Source of the DNA: Candidatus Dependentiae bacterium Noda2021
GTDB taxonomy: Bacteria; Babelota; Babeliae; Babelales; Vermiphilaceae
Direction of reading: 5' to 3'
DNA: 64,000 nt
Assembly (NCBI GenBank): GCA_020886235.1
Contig: AP025250.1
Span: 682,001 to 746,000, forward strand
The position numbers were made by a program, and so were the translations under genes. Positions 53,701-64,000 of the stretch are shown one piece after another (within the stretch, counting starts at the first letter, position 1; the number at the start of each line of letters is the position of its first letter). Below the pieces are notes generated by a model that was not told the DNA's origin, ran no database searches, and saw only the letters and a program-made list of their open reading frames with translations.

Positions 53701-54087
53701 TTGCGTAGTTACGATACCACCAGTACCAAAGGCGGCATCTAATACACCTGCGGTAGTGTAACGCGCTAAAACAATATTGGGCACTCCGGCAATAATTGCT
53801 TCGCCCGCCACAACGCTCATGCCATCGGTTTGAATGGCAATAGCTCTGCCGGTGGCTGTTTGACCGACAGTTGTTTGAACAACTCCAGCCGTGCCATACG
53901 CTGCATCAAGTGATCCATCAGTATTATAGCGCACGGTTTGTATCACGTTGCTTGAAAAACCGGTGGCTACTATTTTTTGATCAGTCTGTGCAGCAACTGC
54001 ATTTATTCTACCCTGTGGAGTGCTACATGGCTTTGCAACTGCACTTATTAATATCATTAACCATGAAAATTGTAATAATCGCTTCAT
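50713..54087 (-). CDS. Exported giant: delta-60 propeller, long collagen region, beta-helix and C-terminal sandwich
   Basis: 1124 residues, the longest protein here. Signal peptide about 1-19. Seven delta-60 repeats (TIGR02608 type, GxLDxxFG core) cover about 20-410. The collagen region about 413-740 has the triplets NTG, PQG and IQG and contains a 45-residue block repeated about five times. Then [12 protein letters not shown] and [20 protein letters not shown] open a right-handed beta-helix of pectate-lyase or pectin-esterase type (about 745-1010). The last 115 residues form a sandwich that differs from the C1q-like heads. Ribosome site AAAAGGG. It follows the gene at 54098 by 10 nt. The beta-helix may bind or cleave a polysaccharide; catalytic residues cannot be named. 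Confidence 0.92.
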   Translation of the reverse strand: MKRLLQFSWLMILISAVAKPCSTPQGRINAVAAQTDQKIVATGFSSNVIQTVRYNTDGSLDAAYGTAGVVQTTVGQTATGRAIAIQTDGMSVVAGEAIIAGVPNIVLARYTTAGVLDAAFGTGGIVTTQLDDGASANAIALQADGSIVIAGTVANGGTTEFFVARYSTLGVPDITFGSGGFTTTPIGDFAGANAIAIQTDGSIVVGGFAVINGSSEFALARYTSTGLLDGTFGSGGITITPIGSSDRINSLAIQADGNIVVAGSSVINNTNSLTVARYDTTGTLDVTFGTAGIVLTPVDTGSIGYSVLIQPDTNIVVAGVSQSISNQLTILVARYTSAGALDGTFGSGGLVQTSIGTNSEARSVVILTSTNLVVGGSADISNLVYFAVIQYLPNGSLDQAYGIGGISSCIIPNPTGPTGSTGIAGTTGNTGSTGSTGPQGLTGNTGATGPQGIQGTTGNTGPQGLTGNTGAQGIQGVTGNTGNTGPQGIQGTTGTTGNTGAQGIQGTTGTTGNTGAQGIQGVTGNTGNTGPQGIQGTTGTTGNTGAQGIQGTTGTTGNTGAQGIQGVTGNTGNTGPQGIQGTTGTTGNTGAQGIQGTTGTTGNTGAQGIQGVTGNTGNTGPQGIQGTTGTTGNTGAQGIQGTTGTTGNTGAQGIQGVTGNTGNTGPQGIQGTTGTTGNTGAQGIQGTTGTTGNTGPQGFTGNTGATGPQGIQGTTGTTGITGATGPQGIQGNTGATGPTPATGTQAFGLVARVDQIYGNDSLGQLSGPPFRTINAAMSAAVAGTDVWVFPGSYPEIVTIKDGVSLRGLSLLNTNIFLTGVTGPTDIVTMGANTRLQDISILLQAPVHTQLRGIVFPARTNLDSRINTVNVTVDNSTASPTGTSTVIGVYCAGNTGVNPEDVTNLRTTTIKVLSAGTGPKRGILVDSGTFNIRDTNILVRGLTGITGNSGFIGIETNGTGTQLTGRLISVAGDGADISQTNGTLSLGSANLINNNANGLGFETVNQPFSLIYADQGGLPAGTNFMWPGTIAPNGTESFVRASQKLIAKSISIQCTTAPGVGNTDTFTVRKNGVNTPLSVSISGTATQAINNSVSVPFAAGDRISVQVVRSGGSALASAVVQVDLF
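52005..52700 (-). repeat. 135-bp in-frame tandem repeat in the giant collagen gene
   Basis: The same block, traced by the string CCTTGGATAC, recurs at 52121, 52256, 52391, 52526 and 52661, exactly 135 bp apart. Copies differ by a few third-position changes. It encodes 45 residues, 15 triplets. The period is a multiple of 9 bp, so gain or loss of copies keeps both reading frame and Gly-X-Y phase. Confidence 0.93.
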
Positions 54088-54097
54088 ATATTCCCTT

Positions 54098-55939
<1,842 letters not shown>

Positions 55940-56024
55940 ATATGCGACTCTTTTGCTTTTTTACGTTTCTACTCTTTCTAGCAAAAACTCTAGTAAAAAC
56001 AAAATTGGTAGTCAAAAAAATTAG

Positions 56025-56056
56025 CAATAAAAAAGCGGGCACTTCTACCCGCTTAT
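56025..56056 (-). terminator. Intrinsic terminator after the gene at 56095-57965
   Basis: AAGCGGG (56033-56039) and CCCGCTT (56048-56054) with an 8-base loop, then T6 on the minus strand. Confidence 0.85.
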
Positions 56057-56094
56057 AATTTGTTAACCGAGCTATCACAAAAATCAAGTCGTTC

Positions 56095-57965
56095 TCATAA
56101 AACACGCTGGATTATTATCCAGGCAGACTTACCAACGCTGACAAACAATGCGTTGACCGGAACATAGAGAGTAACCGCACCTGCATTAGCTGCGGCTTGA
56201 ACCACGATGGTTGTTCCCACATTACAATTTATGACGATGCTATTATGTAACCACATACCTAAATTATTAGCGTTAGGCGGGCTGTAATTTCCGCTTACAT
56301 AACCAGCAACGTTTGTGTTGTCACCACTGATCACTAAACGCATTGCAACAGTATATGTCGACCCAGCGGCTGGTAATAAAAAACTACCCGCATAAGAAAT
56401 CTCGTACACTCCTGCCACTTGGCACGTAAAGGTTGTATTGTCTGATGTCCAACCCGTGTTAGCTATAGGCGCAAAAGGGAATGCTAGGTTAGTCCATGTA
56501 TTTGATCCAGCAAGGTTTATTGTACTATTTGCGTATCTATTAACATACCCATTAGGCGTACTAAAGGTACCAGTATTACCTTGTGGACCCGTATTTCCCG
56601 CGGGCCTGTGGGGCCCGTAAGGCCTTGTGGGCCCGTATTACCAGTTGGACCAACTGAACCGGTATTGCCTGTTGTGCCCCGATTTCCTTGCGCGCCGGTT
56701 GTACCCGTTGCACCAGTAGCATTATTTAAGTTACTGATACCTACAACGCCATTTACCCCAAAGGAACTGTCTAATTGTCCATCCGTGGTAAAACGTGCAA
56801 GCATATTAAATTGCGAAGAACCTACAATTATTGCCCCTGCAACAACTATTTTGCCGTCGGGTTGTAAGAAAGCTGTGCTCGCTTGATTAGAAAGCGCACT
56901 CGTAGTTGAAGCAACACCTTGATTACCAAATGTTGTATCTAAAGAACCTGTTGAGGTGTAGCGCAATAATGTAGTTTGAGGAGGGTTAGATTGGTTTACT
57001 GAGCCACCCGACACGACAATTTTACCATCCGGCTGTGCAACAGCACCGTAAGAATAACTTTCCGTGGCTGTATTAGTTAAGGCTACACCACCAGAGCCAA
57101 AGCCAGAAACAAAATTACCTGAAGAGCTTAACTTAATCGTCATACTTACAAATTGAGCTGCAATAATTGTTGAACCTGCCAGTATAAAGGTTCCATCAGG
57201 AGCATTGATAATTTTTTGTACGTTGTCATTTGATCCTATAGGCGCAACGCGATAGCCACTGGAAGCAAACGAGGTATCAATTGAACCACTTGATGAAAAT
57301 CGTGCACAAAATAATTGATTTTGATTACTTATGGTCTCAAACCCTGCAACAACAATTGCATCATTACTTTGCTGAACAAGCATCGAAAATAATGCAACAC
57401 CTTGGCCTTGATTTATCAGAGTCACACCATTGGAACCAAACGAGCTATCTAACACACCATTGGTTGTGTAACGAGCAATAAACCCATTGAGAATCCCATT
57501 AATTGTTGCGGTACCTGCGATAATAATTTTACCGTCGCTTTGCAACGCGATTGAGTAAGCTGTCGCATTTTGGCCGATAAGACTTTGAACGATACCTGCT
57601 GTTCCAAACGATGAATCAAGGGTACCGTCGGTGAGTAATCGCACAACAAATAAATTATAATTTGCACTGACCGCGGAACCTGCCAGCACTATTTTTTGAT
57701 CTGCTTGAAGGACAGAATCAAAAAATTTTGTGTTATCATTGCCAGAAAATTGAACAATTCCCTGATTACCAAACGTAGTATCAAGATCTCCCGTTGGTGC
57801 ATAACGAACTACTTGCGCCTGTGAATTATTATATCCTGCAGCAACTATATTACCATTACTTTGGATTTGTATGTCATTAATTATGCCCGGCACTGGCACA
57901 ATAGCAGCATTTAGAAAGTTAAATAAAATTACTAATGCAGATATTGATTTTCTGATGATCTTCAT
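56095..57965 (-). pseudogene. Exported delta-60 propeller/collagen protein, frameshifted
   Basis: The first frame (57965 to about 56600) gives a signal peptide 1-20 (LNA), seven delta-60 repeats to about residue 415 and a short collagen region. The collagen frame is lost near CCCGCGGGCC (56597-56606). The other frame, open to 56095, continues [20 protein letters not shown] and a head that matches the end of the partial gene at 62746 (VAGVYEISY, [14 protein letters not shown], IIIQRVL). One added base gives 623 residues. Close paralogue of the intact gene at 60128-61957. AAAAGGGAAAG before the ATG. Confidence 0.87.
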
Positions 57966-58115
57966 TCTTTCCCTTTTAAAGTGATTTATTTTACCTTAAT
58001 AAAGAGAAATAAAATCGTCAAACGAGTGATCATGATTTTGAAAATTATCATAGGGTATAAACTACGTGCCAGTGGTGATTTTCTATGGGCCACGTTACGT
58101 GGCCCTGATATGAAA

Positions 58116-59909
58116 TTATAACTTCGAAATTGTTAACGTGGCACTTGGTCGTGTTATACCCGAACCATTATTTGCAGTAATTTGGTTGTTGGTGGTAGTT
58201 CCAGTGAATTGCAATACTATTTCATCTGATGCAGCACAAGTTACTAAGAATGATTGGTGCACCGGCAAAAGTTGTCCTACCAATTGCCCCAAGCTAATTG
58301 AAGCTTGGCTTCCTGAAATTTCTGTGCCGTTCAACAAGGCTCGTACTGAAATAGTCGAAGCCTGTGCGCTAACTGATGTGTTATTGGCAAGCAAACGATA
58401 GGTTACTAAATACGTACCATCGGTAGGGCACGTAAATGTGGCTGAACCTTCACTATGAGTCCAATTATTGATAACTTGATTAGTACTAAAATTAATATTC
58501 TGAAAGCTGCTTGCGATGGCTACAGATTGATTTGTAGTGTCATATGAAAACACATAATCAGTTGCTGCTGCAGAGGGGCCAGTGTTCCCGGTAGTCCCTT
58601 GAACACCTTGAGCACCTTCAGGACCAGTACTACCTGCTGGACCGGTATTTCCTGTGCAACATGAAGATCGTTGATTGGGTCCGGCTATCCCGCCGCTACC
58701 AAACGTTTGATCAAGTGTTCCATCTAATAAATAACGCGCCAACGTAAAATAGATAATTCCATTAAATTGTGAATAACCTGCAACTACTATCTTATTATCA
58801 ACTTGTTGAACAATTGCACGAGTGCCTGCATTTTCTCCGATAGTAGCAACAACGATACCACTGGAACCAAAAGTTGTATCAAGAGTTCCATCTGTTAGAT
58901 AACGCACAGTAGCAAATTTCTCTGTACGTGAAACACTGAGCAGACTTCCTGTCGCGGCAATTGCACCATCTGTTTGAACTAATCCTCCAAAACTAAATAA
59001 TCCATTTTCTTGTGTGGTTGTCACAATACCCGCTGTACCAAAACTGCTATCAAGAACGCCACTTGTAGTGTAACGTGCAATACAAATACTGTTTGGTGTT
59101 GAAGACGAATATCCGTAAGCGACAATGTTCCCATCAGATTGAATAGCTATAGCCCGAATGATATCTGACCCGGTGATAGTTGTGGTAACATACCCATTTC
59201 CTGAACCGAACGATGTGATATCTAATGCACCATCTGTTGTGTATCGTGCCACTGCAAAATTGGTGTTTCCGCTGTCTATAGCCAATCCTCCGACTACTAT
59301 TTTGTCATCATCCTGCAAAGCAATGCTATAGGCTGTAGATGTAGAATCAATAAGAGTTGTGGTAATACCATCAACACCAAATGTGCTATCAAGTAAGCCT
59401 GTTGCATCATACCGCGCAACAACTATGTTTGGTATTCCACCAATAATCGCAACCCCACAGATAACAATGTTACCATCCGGTTGCAATACCATGGCATTTG
59501 CCGTTGCACCATCACCAACGGGGGTGGTGACAATTCCGCCAGTACCAAAAGTTGTATCAATTTCTCCATTTAAATTATACCGCGCCAGTGCAATCTGAAC
59601 ATTAGAAGAAATTGAAAATCCAGCAACGACAATTTTACCATCTGGTTGTATTGCAATGCTCGTTGCTTGGCAAGAATCACCAATAAGTGTTGACACGAAA
59701 CCTCCGCTACCAAAAGCCTCATCAAGCGAGCCGTCTTGGTTATAGCGCGCCGTTTGAAACACGGTAGCATTATTGTCGTAGCCGGTTGCCACAATTTTAG
59801 CATCAACTTGTAAAGCAATGGCATTAATTTGACCCTGTACGGGTAACGCTTGCATTCTGTAGGACGCTAACATAAAAAAAATTAAAAAAAAATTTACATA
59901 CAATCTCAT
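58116..59909 (-). CDS. Exported delta-60 propeller protein with short collagen stalk and sandwich head
   Basis: 597 residues from the ATG at 59909, set by AGGAATAGT. Signal peptide about 1-21 (MQA). Seven delta-60 repeats (DGSLDEAFG to DGTLDQTFG) to about 420. A Cys pair (SCC) then only about nine collagen triplets (GNTGPAGSTG). The C-terminal sandwich, about 455-597, resembles that of the gene at 54098 (NQVINNWTHSEGSATF, terminal TISKL). A repeat number of seven suggests a closed beta-propeller; binding partner unknown. Confidence 0.9.
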   Translation of the reverse strand: MRLYVNFFLIFFMLASYRMQALPVQGQINAIALQVDAKIVATGYDNNATVFQTARYNQDGSLDEAFGSGGFVSTLIGDSCQATSIAIQPDGKIVVAGFSISSNVQIALARYNLNGEIDTTFGTGGIVTTPVGDGATANAMVLQPDGNIVICGVAIIGGIPNIVVARYDATGLLDSTFGVDGITTTLIDSTSTAYSIALQDDDKIVVGGLAIDSGNTNFAVARYTTDGALDITSFGSGNGYVTTTITGSDIIRAIAIQSDGNIVAYGYSSSTPNSICIARYTTSGVLDSSFGTAGIVTTTQENGLFSFGGLVQTDGAIAATGSLLSVSRTEKFATVRYLTDGTLDTTFGSSGIVVATIGENAGTRAIVQQVDNKIVVAGYSQFNGIIYFTLARYLLDGTLDQTFGSGGIAGPNQRSSCCTGNTGPAGSTGPEGAQGVQGTTGNTGPSAAATDYVFSYDTTNQSVAIASSFQNINFSTNQVINNWTHSEGSATFTCPTDGTYLVTYRLLANNTSVSAQASTISVRALLNGTEISGSQASISLGQLVGQLLPVHQSFLVTCAASDEIVLQFTGTTTNNQITANNGSGITRPSATLTISKL

Positions 59910-60089
59910 ACTATTCCTCACATCGAAAAAAACTTTTTTCAATATCTACCTGGCAAATTTGCACCATCTCCTTGAGCAAAAGGTTTTAGTAAAAAATCTT
60001 AAATCTAGAAAAATTCATTTTTCAAGATCAATACAACAAAAGAAGTACTGGGTAAAAATATGAGTCAAAAGCACCTTTTGCACGGTAAA

Positions 60090-60130
60090 GAGAAAAATAA
60101 AAGCCCTGATTCATTCTTAACACAGGGTTA
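60090..60130 (-). terminator. Probable terminator abutting the stop of the 60128-61957 gene
   Basis: CCCTG (60104-60108) and CAGGG (60123-60127) with a 14-base loop and a CTTTTATTTTT tract on the minus strand. The stem is short. Confidence 0.5.
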
Positions 60131-61957
60131 TAAGACTCTTCTTATGACAACGCTTACTGCAGGTGCAGACGTATTAAATGTCGAGATTTGATAGACGGAA
60201 CAATTTGCCCGATTAGCCCGCGCCTGAATAACAAACGTAGTTCCCACTACACTATCAATATAAAAAGTTTTAGTTAAATTTACAGTAACCACATCTGAAG
60301 GTGAAGCAATAAATGTTAATACAGAGGTACTCGTGATAAACGCAACACCGTCAACTACCGCTTGACCTGATACCGTAGTAACTCCGGCAGTTCCTCCAAG
60401 AATATTCATCCAATAGGTTACTTCATAGAGCCCCTCAAGAGTGCACGTAAATTCTGTATTACTGCCAACAGTAGTAACTGTCCAACCGTTGGGTGTTAAA
60501 GCTGGTGTAGGTATCAACAAACTTTGCCACGCGTTATTGGGCAACGAGGTATTTGTAGTGCGATAATTGCTTATATAACCCTGGGGTGAATCAAACGTAC
60601 CCGTAGCCCCAGTAAAGCCCTGAGCGCCTTGCAACCCCTGTGGGCCGGTGCTACCAGTGCTGCCTTGAATACCTTGTGGACCCGTTGCCCCCGTAAAACC
60701 GGTTGATCCGTCACCATTGCTCACATTACTTACGCCCACAATACCATTTACACCAAAGGAGGTATCAAGTTGTCCATCAGCAGTAAAACGAGCAACCATA
60801 TTAAATGGCCAAGAGCCTACAATTATAGCACCAGCAACAACAATCTTGCCATCAGGTTGTAAAAGAGCAGTATTAGCTTGATTGGAAAGTGGTGCTGAGG
60901 TTAAAGTAACACCTTGGTTGCCAAACAGTGCATCCAAGGCACCAGTTGATGTGTATCGCATCAACGTGGTTTGTACAGGATTTGATTGATTCACCGAGCC
61001 ACCTGAAATTACAATTTTATTATCCGGTTGTACTACTGCACCATATGAATAACTCTCCGAGACTAGATTGGTTATAGCAACACCATTGGAACCAAAATTT
61101 GTCACAAAATTACCCGAACTGTCCAATTTAACCGTCATGCTCACAAATTCACCGGCACTTATTGTTGAACCACTTAATACATAGCCGCCATCATTAGAGG
61201 AGATAATTTTTTGCACATTGTCATTAGATCCAATCGGTGCAACGCGATAACCGCTTGTACCAAAAGAGCTGTCTATAGTACCGTTAGCTAAAAATCGCGC
61301 ACAGAATAATTGATTTTGATTATTGACAGTTTCAAATCCAGCCACAACTATTGAGTTGCTGCTCTGCAATACAAGTAATGAAAATAACGCAACTCCTTGG
61401 GCTTGTTGTATGGTAACAAGACCATTAGTTCCAAACGAGGTGTCTAAAACTCCTGCTGTTGTGTAACGTGTTATAAAACCATTAATCACACCATTTATTG
61501 TTGCAGTTCCTGCAATAATAATCTTACCATCATTTTGTAGAGCAACAGAATAGGCTGTTACACTTTGTCCTATCAACGCTTGAACTATACCTCCTGCCCC
61601 AAAAGAGTTATCAAAACTGCCATCTGCAAGCAACCGCGCAACAAAAAAATTATACGTTGTGTTTGCGGCATAACCAACAACCAGTATCTTTTGATCTGGC
61701 TGTAAAATAGAATCAAAAATTCTTGTATTAGTTTCTTGAAATTGAACAACACCTTGATCACCAAAGGTAGTATCTAAATCACCTGTTGATGTGTAACGCA
61801 CTATTTGCGCCTGTGAGTTATTGTATCCAGATGCAAGGATGTATCCATTGCTTTGCAATTGTATATCATTAATCTGACCTGGCACTGGAACAATACTGGC
61901 AATAAAAAAACTATGAAAAAGAAGTGAGGAGATAATTATTGGTATTTGCGACTTCAT
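60128..61957 (-). CDS. Exported delta-60 propeller protein with short collagen stalk
   Basis: 609 residues. Signal peptide about 1-20 (FIAS). Seven delta-60 repeats ([10 protein letters not shown] to DGQLDTSFG) to about 415, nearly parallel to the frameshifted gene at 56095-57965 (shared IVGVSN / IVGISN after the last repeat). A collagen stretch of about 13 triplets ([12 protein letters not shown] onward), then TPQG-like SPQGYISNYR and a head of about 150 residues ending VIRRVL. AAAAGGAAAAGC before the ATG. It shows the intact form of its broken paralogue. Confidence 0.92.
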   Translation of the reverse strand: MKSQIPIIISSLLFHSFFIASIVPVPGQINDIQLQSNGYILASGYNNSQAQIVRYTSTGDLDTTFGDQGVVQFQETNTRIFDSILQPDQKILVVGYAANTTYNFFVARLLADGSFDNSFGAGGIVQALIGQSVTAYSVALQNDGKIIIAGTATINGVINGFITRYTTAGVLDTSFGTNGLVTIQQAQGVALFSLLVLQSSNSIVVAGFETVNNQNQLFCARFLANGTIDSSFGTSGYRVAPIGSNDNVQKIISSNDGGYVLSGSTISAGEFVSMTVKLDSSGNFVTNFGSNGVAITNLVSESYSYGAVVQPDNKIVISGGSVNQSNPVQTTLMRYTSTGALDALFGNQGVTLTSAPLSNQANTALLQPDGKIVVAGAIIVGSWPFNMVARFTADGQLDTSFGVNGIVGVSNVSNGDGSTGFTGATGPQGIQGSTGSTGPQGLQGAQGFTGATGTFDSPQGYISNYRTTNTSLPNNAWQSLLIPTPALTPNGWTVTTVGSNTEFTCTLEGLYEVTYWMNILGGTAGVTTVSGQAVVDGVAFITSTSVLTFIASPSDVVTVNLTKTFYIDSVVGTTFVIQARANRANCSVYQISTFNTSAPAVSVVIRRVL

Positions 61958-62174
61958 AGCTTTTCCTTTTCGATTGTTTCTCTTTTTATAAAAAACTAAT
62001 AAACAGAAGACAGATCGTCAAATATGAATGAAATTGATTATTAATCTTATTAACGACGCACCGTTTATGGATATACTACACGTGATCTAAATCAGTATGA
62101 AAAGTTTGTTAAACTTATCCTGCGTTTAAAAAAGAACCGCTCTTTAAATTTTTTCTCTCTTTGCGGCTTTAAGG
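61958..62174. other. Intergenic, A/T-rich, no clear feature
   Basis: A 217-bp gap. A CCGC/GCGG pair with a very long loop followed by T6 on the minus strand (about 62115-62165) could end the gene at 62175, but the stem is too weak to call. No collagen remnant was found here, so the neighbouring head-only gene is not obviously a recent truncation. Confidence 0.5.
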
Positions 62175-62696
62175 TTAACGCTCAACTTGCGTGTAACACG
62201 GAGTTACATTGCATACCGGATCATTGATAATTTTACCGCACACAATCAAATCACCGCCCACACGCATGCATCTTCTAATATTTAGCTGATCAAAAGTGCG
62301 CGTAATAGGATTTGCATACTCAAAACAACTACGTGTTATAATGTCTTCTGCTTCAATTATAGAGTGGCGACCATTAGAGTCTAAAATAACAAGGCTCTGT
62401 TGCTGCGCGTTTTCTATAAACCCAATTAATAAATCATTGTTAGGTAACAACTCAAGGCAAATCTTTATCAGTCGAGGAATAGTTAAAAAAACGGTTCCTT
62501 TTTTGCCAAAACTCTCTAATAGTTGGCCTGCTTGTACATATTTTTGTAATATTAATTGAGTGGAATTTTCACTTGAAAATGATATGCCAAAAATATACTC
62601 ATCATCTGACAGTGCTATTTTGTATTTAGTAATATCCTGAACCAGATTAGCTGTAGCAATCACACAATGAAATAATATTAAATAAACTTGCTTCAT
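62175..62696 (-). CDS. Exported collagen-less head module related to the gene at 54098
   Basis: 173 residues from the ATG at 62696; a GTG four codons earlier is also open. Signal peptide about 1-18. It has one degenerate delta-60-like unit (AGQLLESFGKKG) and the linker FDQLNIRRCMRVGGDLIVCGKIINDPVC, very close to residues 177-205 of the protein at 54098-55939. It then stops with two more Cys, precisely where collagen starts in its relative. It may be a truncated gene or a capping subunit that joins other chains through the linker. Confidence 0.82.
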   Translation of the reverse strand: MKQVYLILFHCVIATANLVQDITKYKIALSDDEYIFGISFSSENSTQLILQKYVQAGQLLESFGKKGTVFLTIPRLIKICLELLPNNDLLIGFIENAQQQSLVILDSNGRHSIIEAEDIITRSCFEYANPITRTFDQLNIRRCMRVGGDLIVCGKIINDPVCNVTPCYTQVER

Positions 62697-62745
62697 AACC
62701 TCACTCACGGTTTAGGGTGCCTCTTGAAGACACCCTAGTCAAGAA

Positions 62746-64000
62746 TTATAAAACTCTTTGAATAATAATCGTTGCAGACTTACCCACGTTAGTGAATGTA
62801 GTAAGCGGAACAAATAGACTTGATGAGCCTTCGCTCGCCACTGCTTGCACTACAATAGTTGTACCCACTGCGCAATTTATGATCACACTATTAGTTTGTA
62901 ATACTCCTAAATTGTTAGCACTTCCAGCAAAATAATTACCCGTGCTGTATGTAGCTACGTTGGTGTTGTCACCATTTATCACTAAACGAAGACCAATACT
63001 AATATCATTATTCAAACCGCCTAGACCAAAATAACCAGAGTAGGAAATTTCATATACACCTGCAACTTGGCAGGTAAATGTTGTATTATCAGATGTCCAA
63101 CCATTGTTAGCGATTGGAGCGAATGGAAATGTTATATTTGTCCACACGTTTGAAGATAATGGTATGGTTGCAGTTGCATATCTATTAACATACCCTGTAG
63201 GCGTATCTAATGCGCCGGTATTCCCTTGAGCTCCAGTGTTTCCTGGAATACCTTGTGGCCCTGTGTTACCTGTTATACCTGGTAGACCCTGAGCTCCAGT
63301 ATTTCCTGTTGTCCCTGGAAGACCTTGTGCTCCGGTGCTACCAGTAATACCTTGTGGCCCTGTTAAACCCTGTGGGCCGGTGTTACCCGTTGTTCCCACC
63401 ACGTCAATTCCACTTGCGCTAATAGGTGTGCCGTTAATTTGGGTGACAAAAATGCTTGTTGCGTTGATGGTTTGTGAATTGAGAATATTATTGTTAATAA
63501 CATTTGCATTAACAATATCACCAGTAATGCTGGTGGCATTAATGATAGTACTATTTATAATATTGGCATTAAACACATCGCCGTTAAAACTTGTTGCATT
63601 AATGATTTGCGAGTTAATGATTTGTGAATTTAAAATAGTAGTATTTGCTGTGTCTGCATTTAAAGTATTAGTAGTCACAGTATTACTTACAACGCTATCG
63701 GCAGTAAGCTCGCCACGTATGCGTGCATCTCCTGCAACACCAAGTGAATTTCTAACACATAAAGAATCAACAACTTTACAACCACGAGTTCCAATATATT
63801 CAGCATCTACTAAATTGGCCCCAGAAAGAAGATCTTTTTCGTAGTCCTGTAAGGCCTGTGCAATTTCATGATATGTTTTTGGATCGCAATCGCGCATGCC
63901 ACTCATTAGATCAACCGCATCTTTCAATGCCTGTTTTGCATGTTCAAGGGTCATGCATGAATCACAATCTATGTGTAACATATCTTGATGTGCTTGTGGT
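62746..64000 (-). CDS. Exported protein with Asn-rich pentapeptide solenoid, collagen and head (5' end cut by window)
   Basis: The frame stays open to the window edge; the first ATG inside (63981) starts no signal peptide, so the true start lies beyond 64000. Numbered from that Met: helical Cys-containing region 1-65, linker 68-93 ([24 protein letters not shown]), pentapeptide-like repeats 97-187 (INATS, LNSQI, FNANI), collagen about 196-260 ([20 protein letters not shown]), and a head to 411 with [10 protein letters not shown] and terminal IIIQRVL. The head matches the frameshifted gene at 56095. Confidence 0.88.
   Translation of the reverse strand, partial: PQAHQDMLHIDCDSCMTLEHAKQALKDAVDLMSGMRDCDPKTYHEIAQALQDYEKDLLSGANLVDAEYIGTRGCKVVDSLCVRNSLGVAGDARIRGELTADSVVSNTVTTNTLNADTANTTILNSQIINSQIINATSFNGDVFNANIINSTIINATSITGDIVNANVINNNILNSQTINATSIFVTQINGTPISASGIDVVGTTGNTGPQGLTGPQGITGSTGAQGLPGTTGNTGAQGLPGITGNTGPQGIPGNTGAQGNTGALDTPTGYVNRYATATIPLSSNVWTNITFPFAPIANNGWTSDNTTFTCQVAGVYEISYSGYFGLGGLNNDISIGLRLVINGDNTNVATYSTGNYFAGSANNLGVLQTNSVIINCAVGTTIVVQAVASEGSSSLFVPLTTFTNVGKSATIIIQRVL
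63421..63693 (-). repeat. 15-bp degenerate repeats encoding Asn-rich pentapeptides
   Basis: About 18 consecutive five-residue units, mostly [ILFV]-N-x-[STNQD]-[ISV], such as [20 protein letters not shown]. Asn stands at the second position in most units. The pattern predicts a quadrilateral beta-solenoid of pentapeptide-repeat type with an Asn ladder rather than the usual Leu/Phe-centred A(D/N)LXX. Confidence 0.8.

Noticed and set aside
58087-58105. Perfect 8-bp hairpin GGGCCACG/CGTGGCCC after the gene at 58116
   Set aside because: No T run on either strand, so it was not called as an intrinsic terminator, although it may slow polymerase.
62713-62737. Hairpin TAGGGTG/CACCCTA between the genes at 62746 and 62175
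   Set aside because: No T run follows on the minus strand and the next gene starts at once; an attenuator is possible but unsupported.

Overview
The window looks like chromosomal DNA of a host-associated, probably Gram-negative bacterium. Nearly every gene has a Shine-Dalgarno motif 5-10 nt before its start. Genes are packed with 3-18 nt gaps, transcription units end in intrinsic hairpin terminators, and almost every product starts with a Sec signal peptide with an AxA-type cleavage site. No LPxTG motif was seen. There is no rRNA, tRNA, ribosomal or metabolic marker, so a phylum cannot be read from the sequence. My best guess, by inference only, is an intracellular lineage of the Candidatus Dependentiae (TM6) kind.

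Region 1 (1-31398, all minus strand) holds 25 intact or frameshifted genes for exported collagen-like proteins plus one gene fragment. Each has a signal peptide, a helical N-terminal region (very short in some chains), a short linker with repeated G-N-[LV]-x-V motifs and often Cys, a Gly-X-Thr-rich collagen region, and a C-terminal C1q/BclA-like beta-sandwich of about 140 residues. The genes form tricistronic operons in one fixed order of transcription, chain A then chain B then chain C. Eight triplets are visible: T1 (2803 to 1), T2 (6708 to 2921), T3 (12196 to 8351), T4 (15898 to 12347), T5 (20105 to 16059), T6 (23783 to 20263), T7 (28346 to 24261) and T8 (31398 to 28494). A solitary C-type gene lies at 6872-8155. 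By hand count, the collagen regions of the three chains in one operon have nearly equal length (about 27-28, 36-37, 37, 29, 46-48, 28-29, 47-48 and 29 Gly-X-Y units for T1 to T8), while different operons differ. Each chain class tends to have its own helix interruptions. This is what obligate A-B-C heterotrimeric collagens would look like.

Region 2 (31659-50591, both strands) holds 20 genes of glycan assembly and modification. They include GT2, GT10 (fucosyltransferase), GT6 (ABO blood-group-like), GT23/FUT8-like, GT4-like, GT8-like and other GT-A enzymes, and five SAM-dependent methyltransferases including FkbM and sugar O-methyltransferase types. All 20 begin with a signal peptide, which is highly unusual for enzymes that need nucleotide sugars or SAM. 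The simplest joint reading is that these enzymes leave the cytoplasm and build methylated, fucosylated O-glycans on the Thr-rich collagens, on other surface molecules, or on host molecules.

Region 3 (50713-64000, all minus) holds a second class of exported collagen-like proteins. Four carry seven delta-60 repeats (probable seven-bladed propellers). One of these adds a roughly 325-residue collagen region with a 135-bp tandem repeat and a beta-helix. One has an Asn-rich pentapeptide solenoid, and one is a collagen-less head module.

Four genes are broken by apparent one-base deletions (near 11710, 27750, 32606 and 56600). One of these sits exactly on an in-phase A-AAA-AAG slippery heptamer between a GT2 and a GT10 domain.
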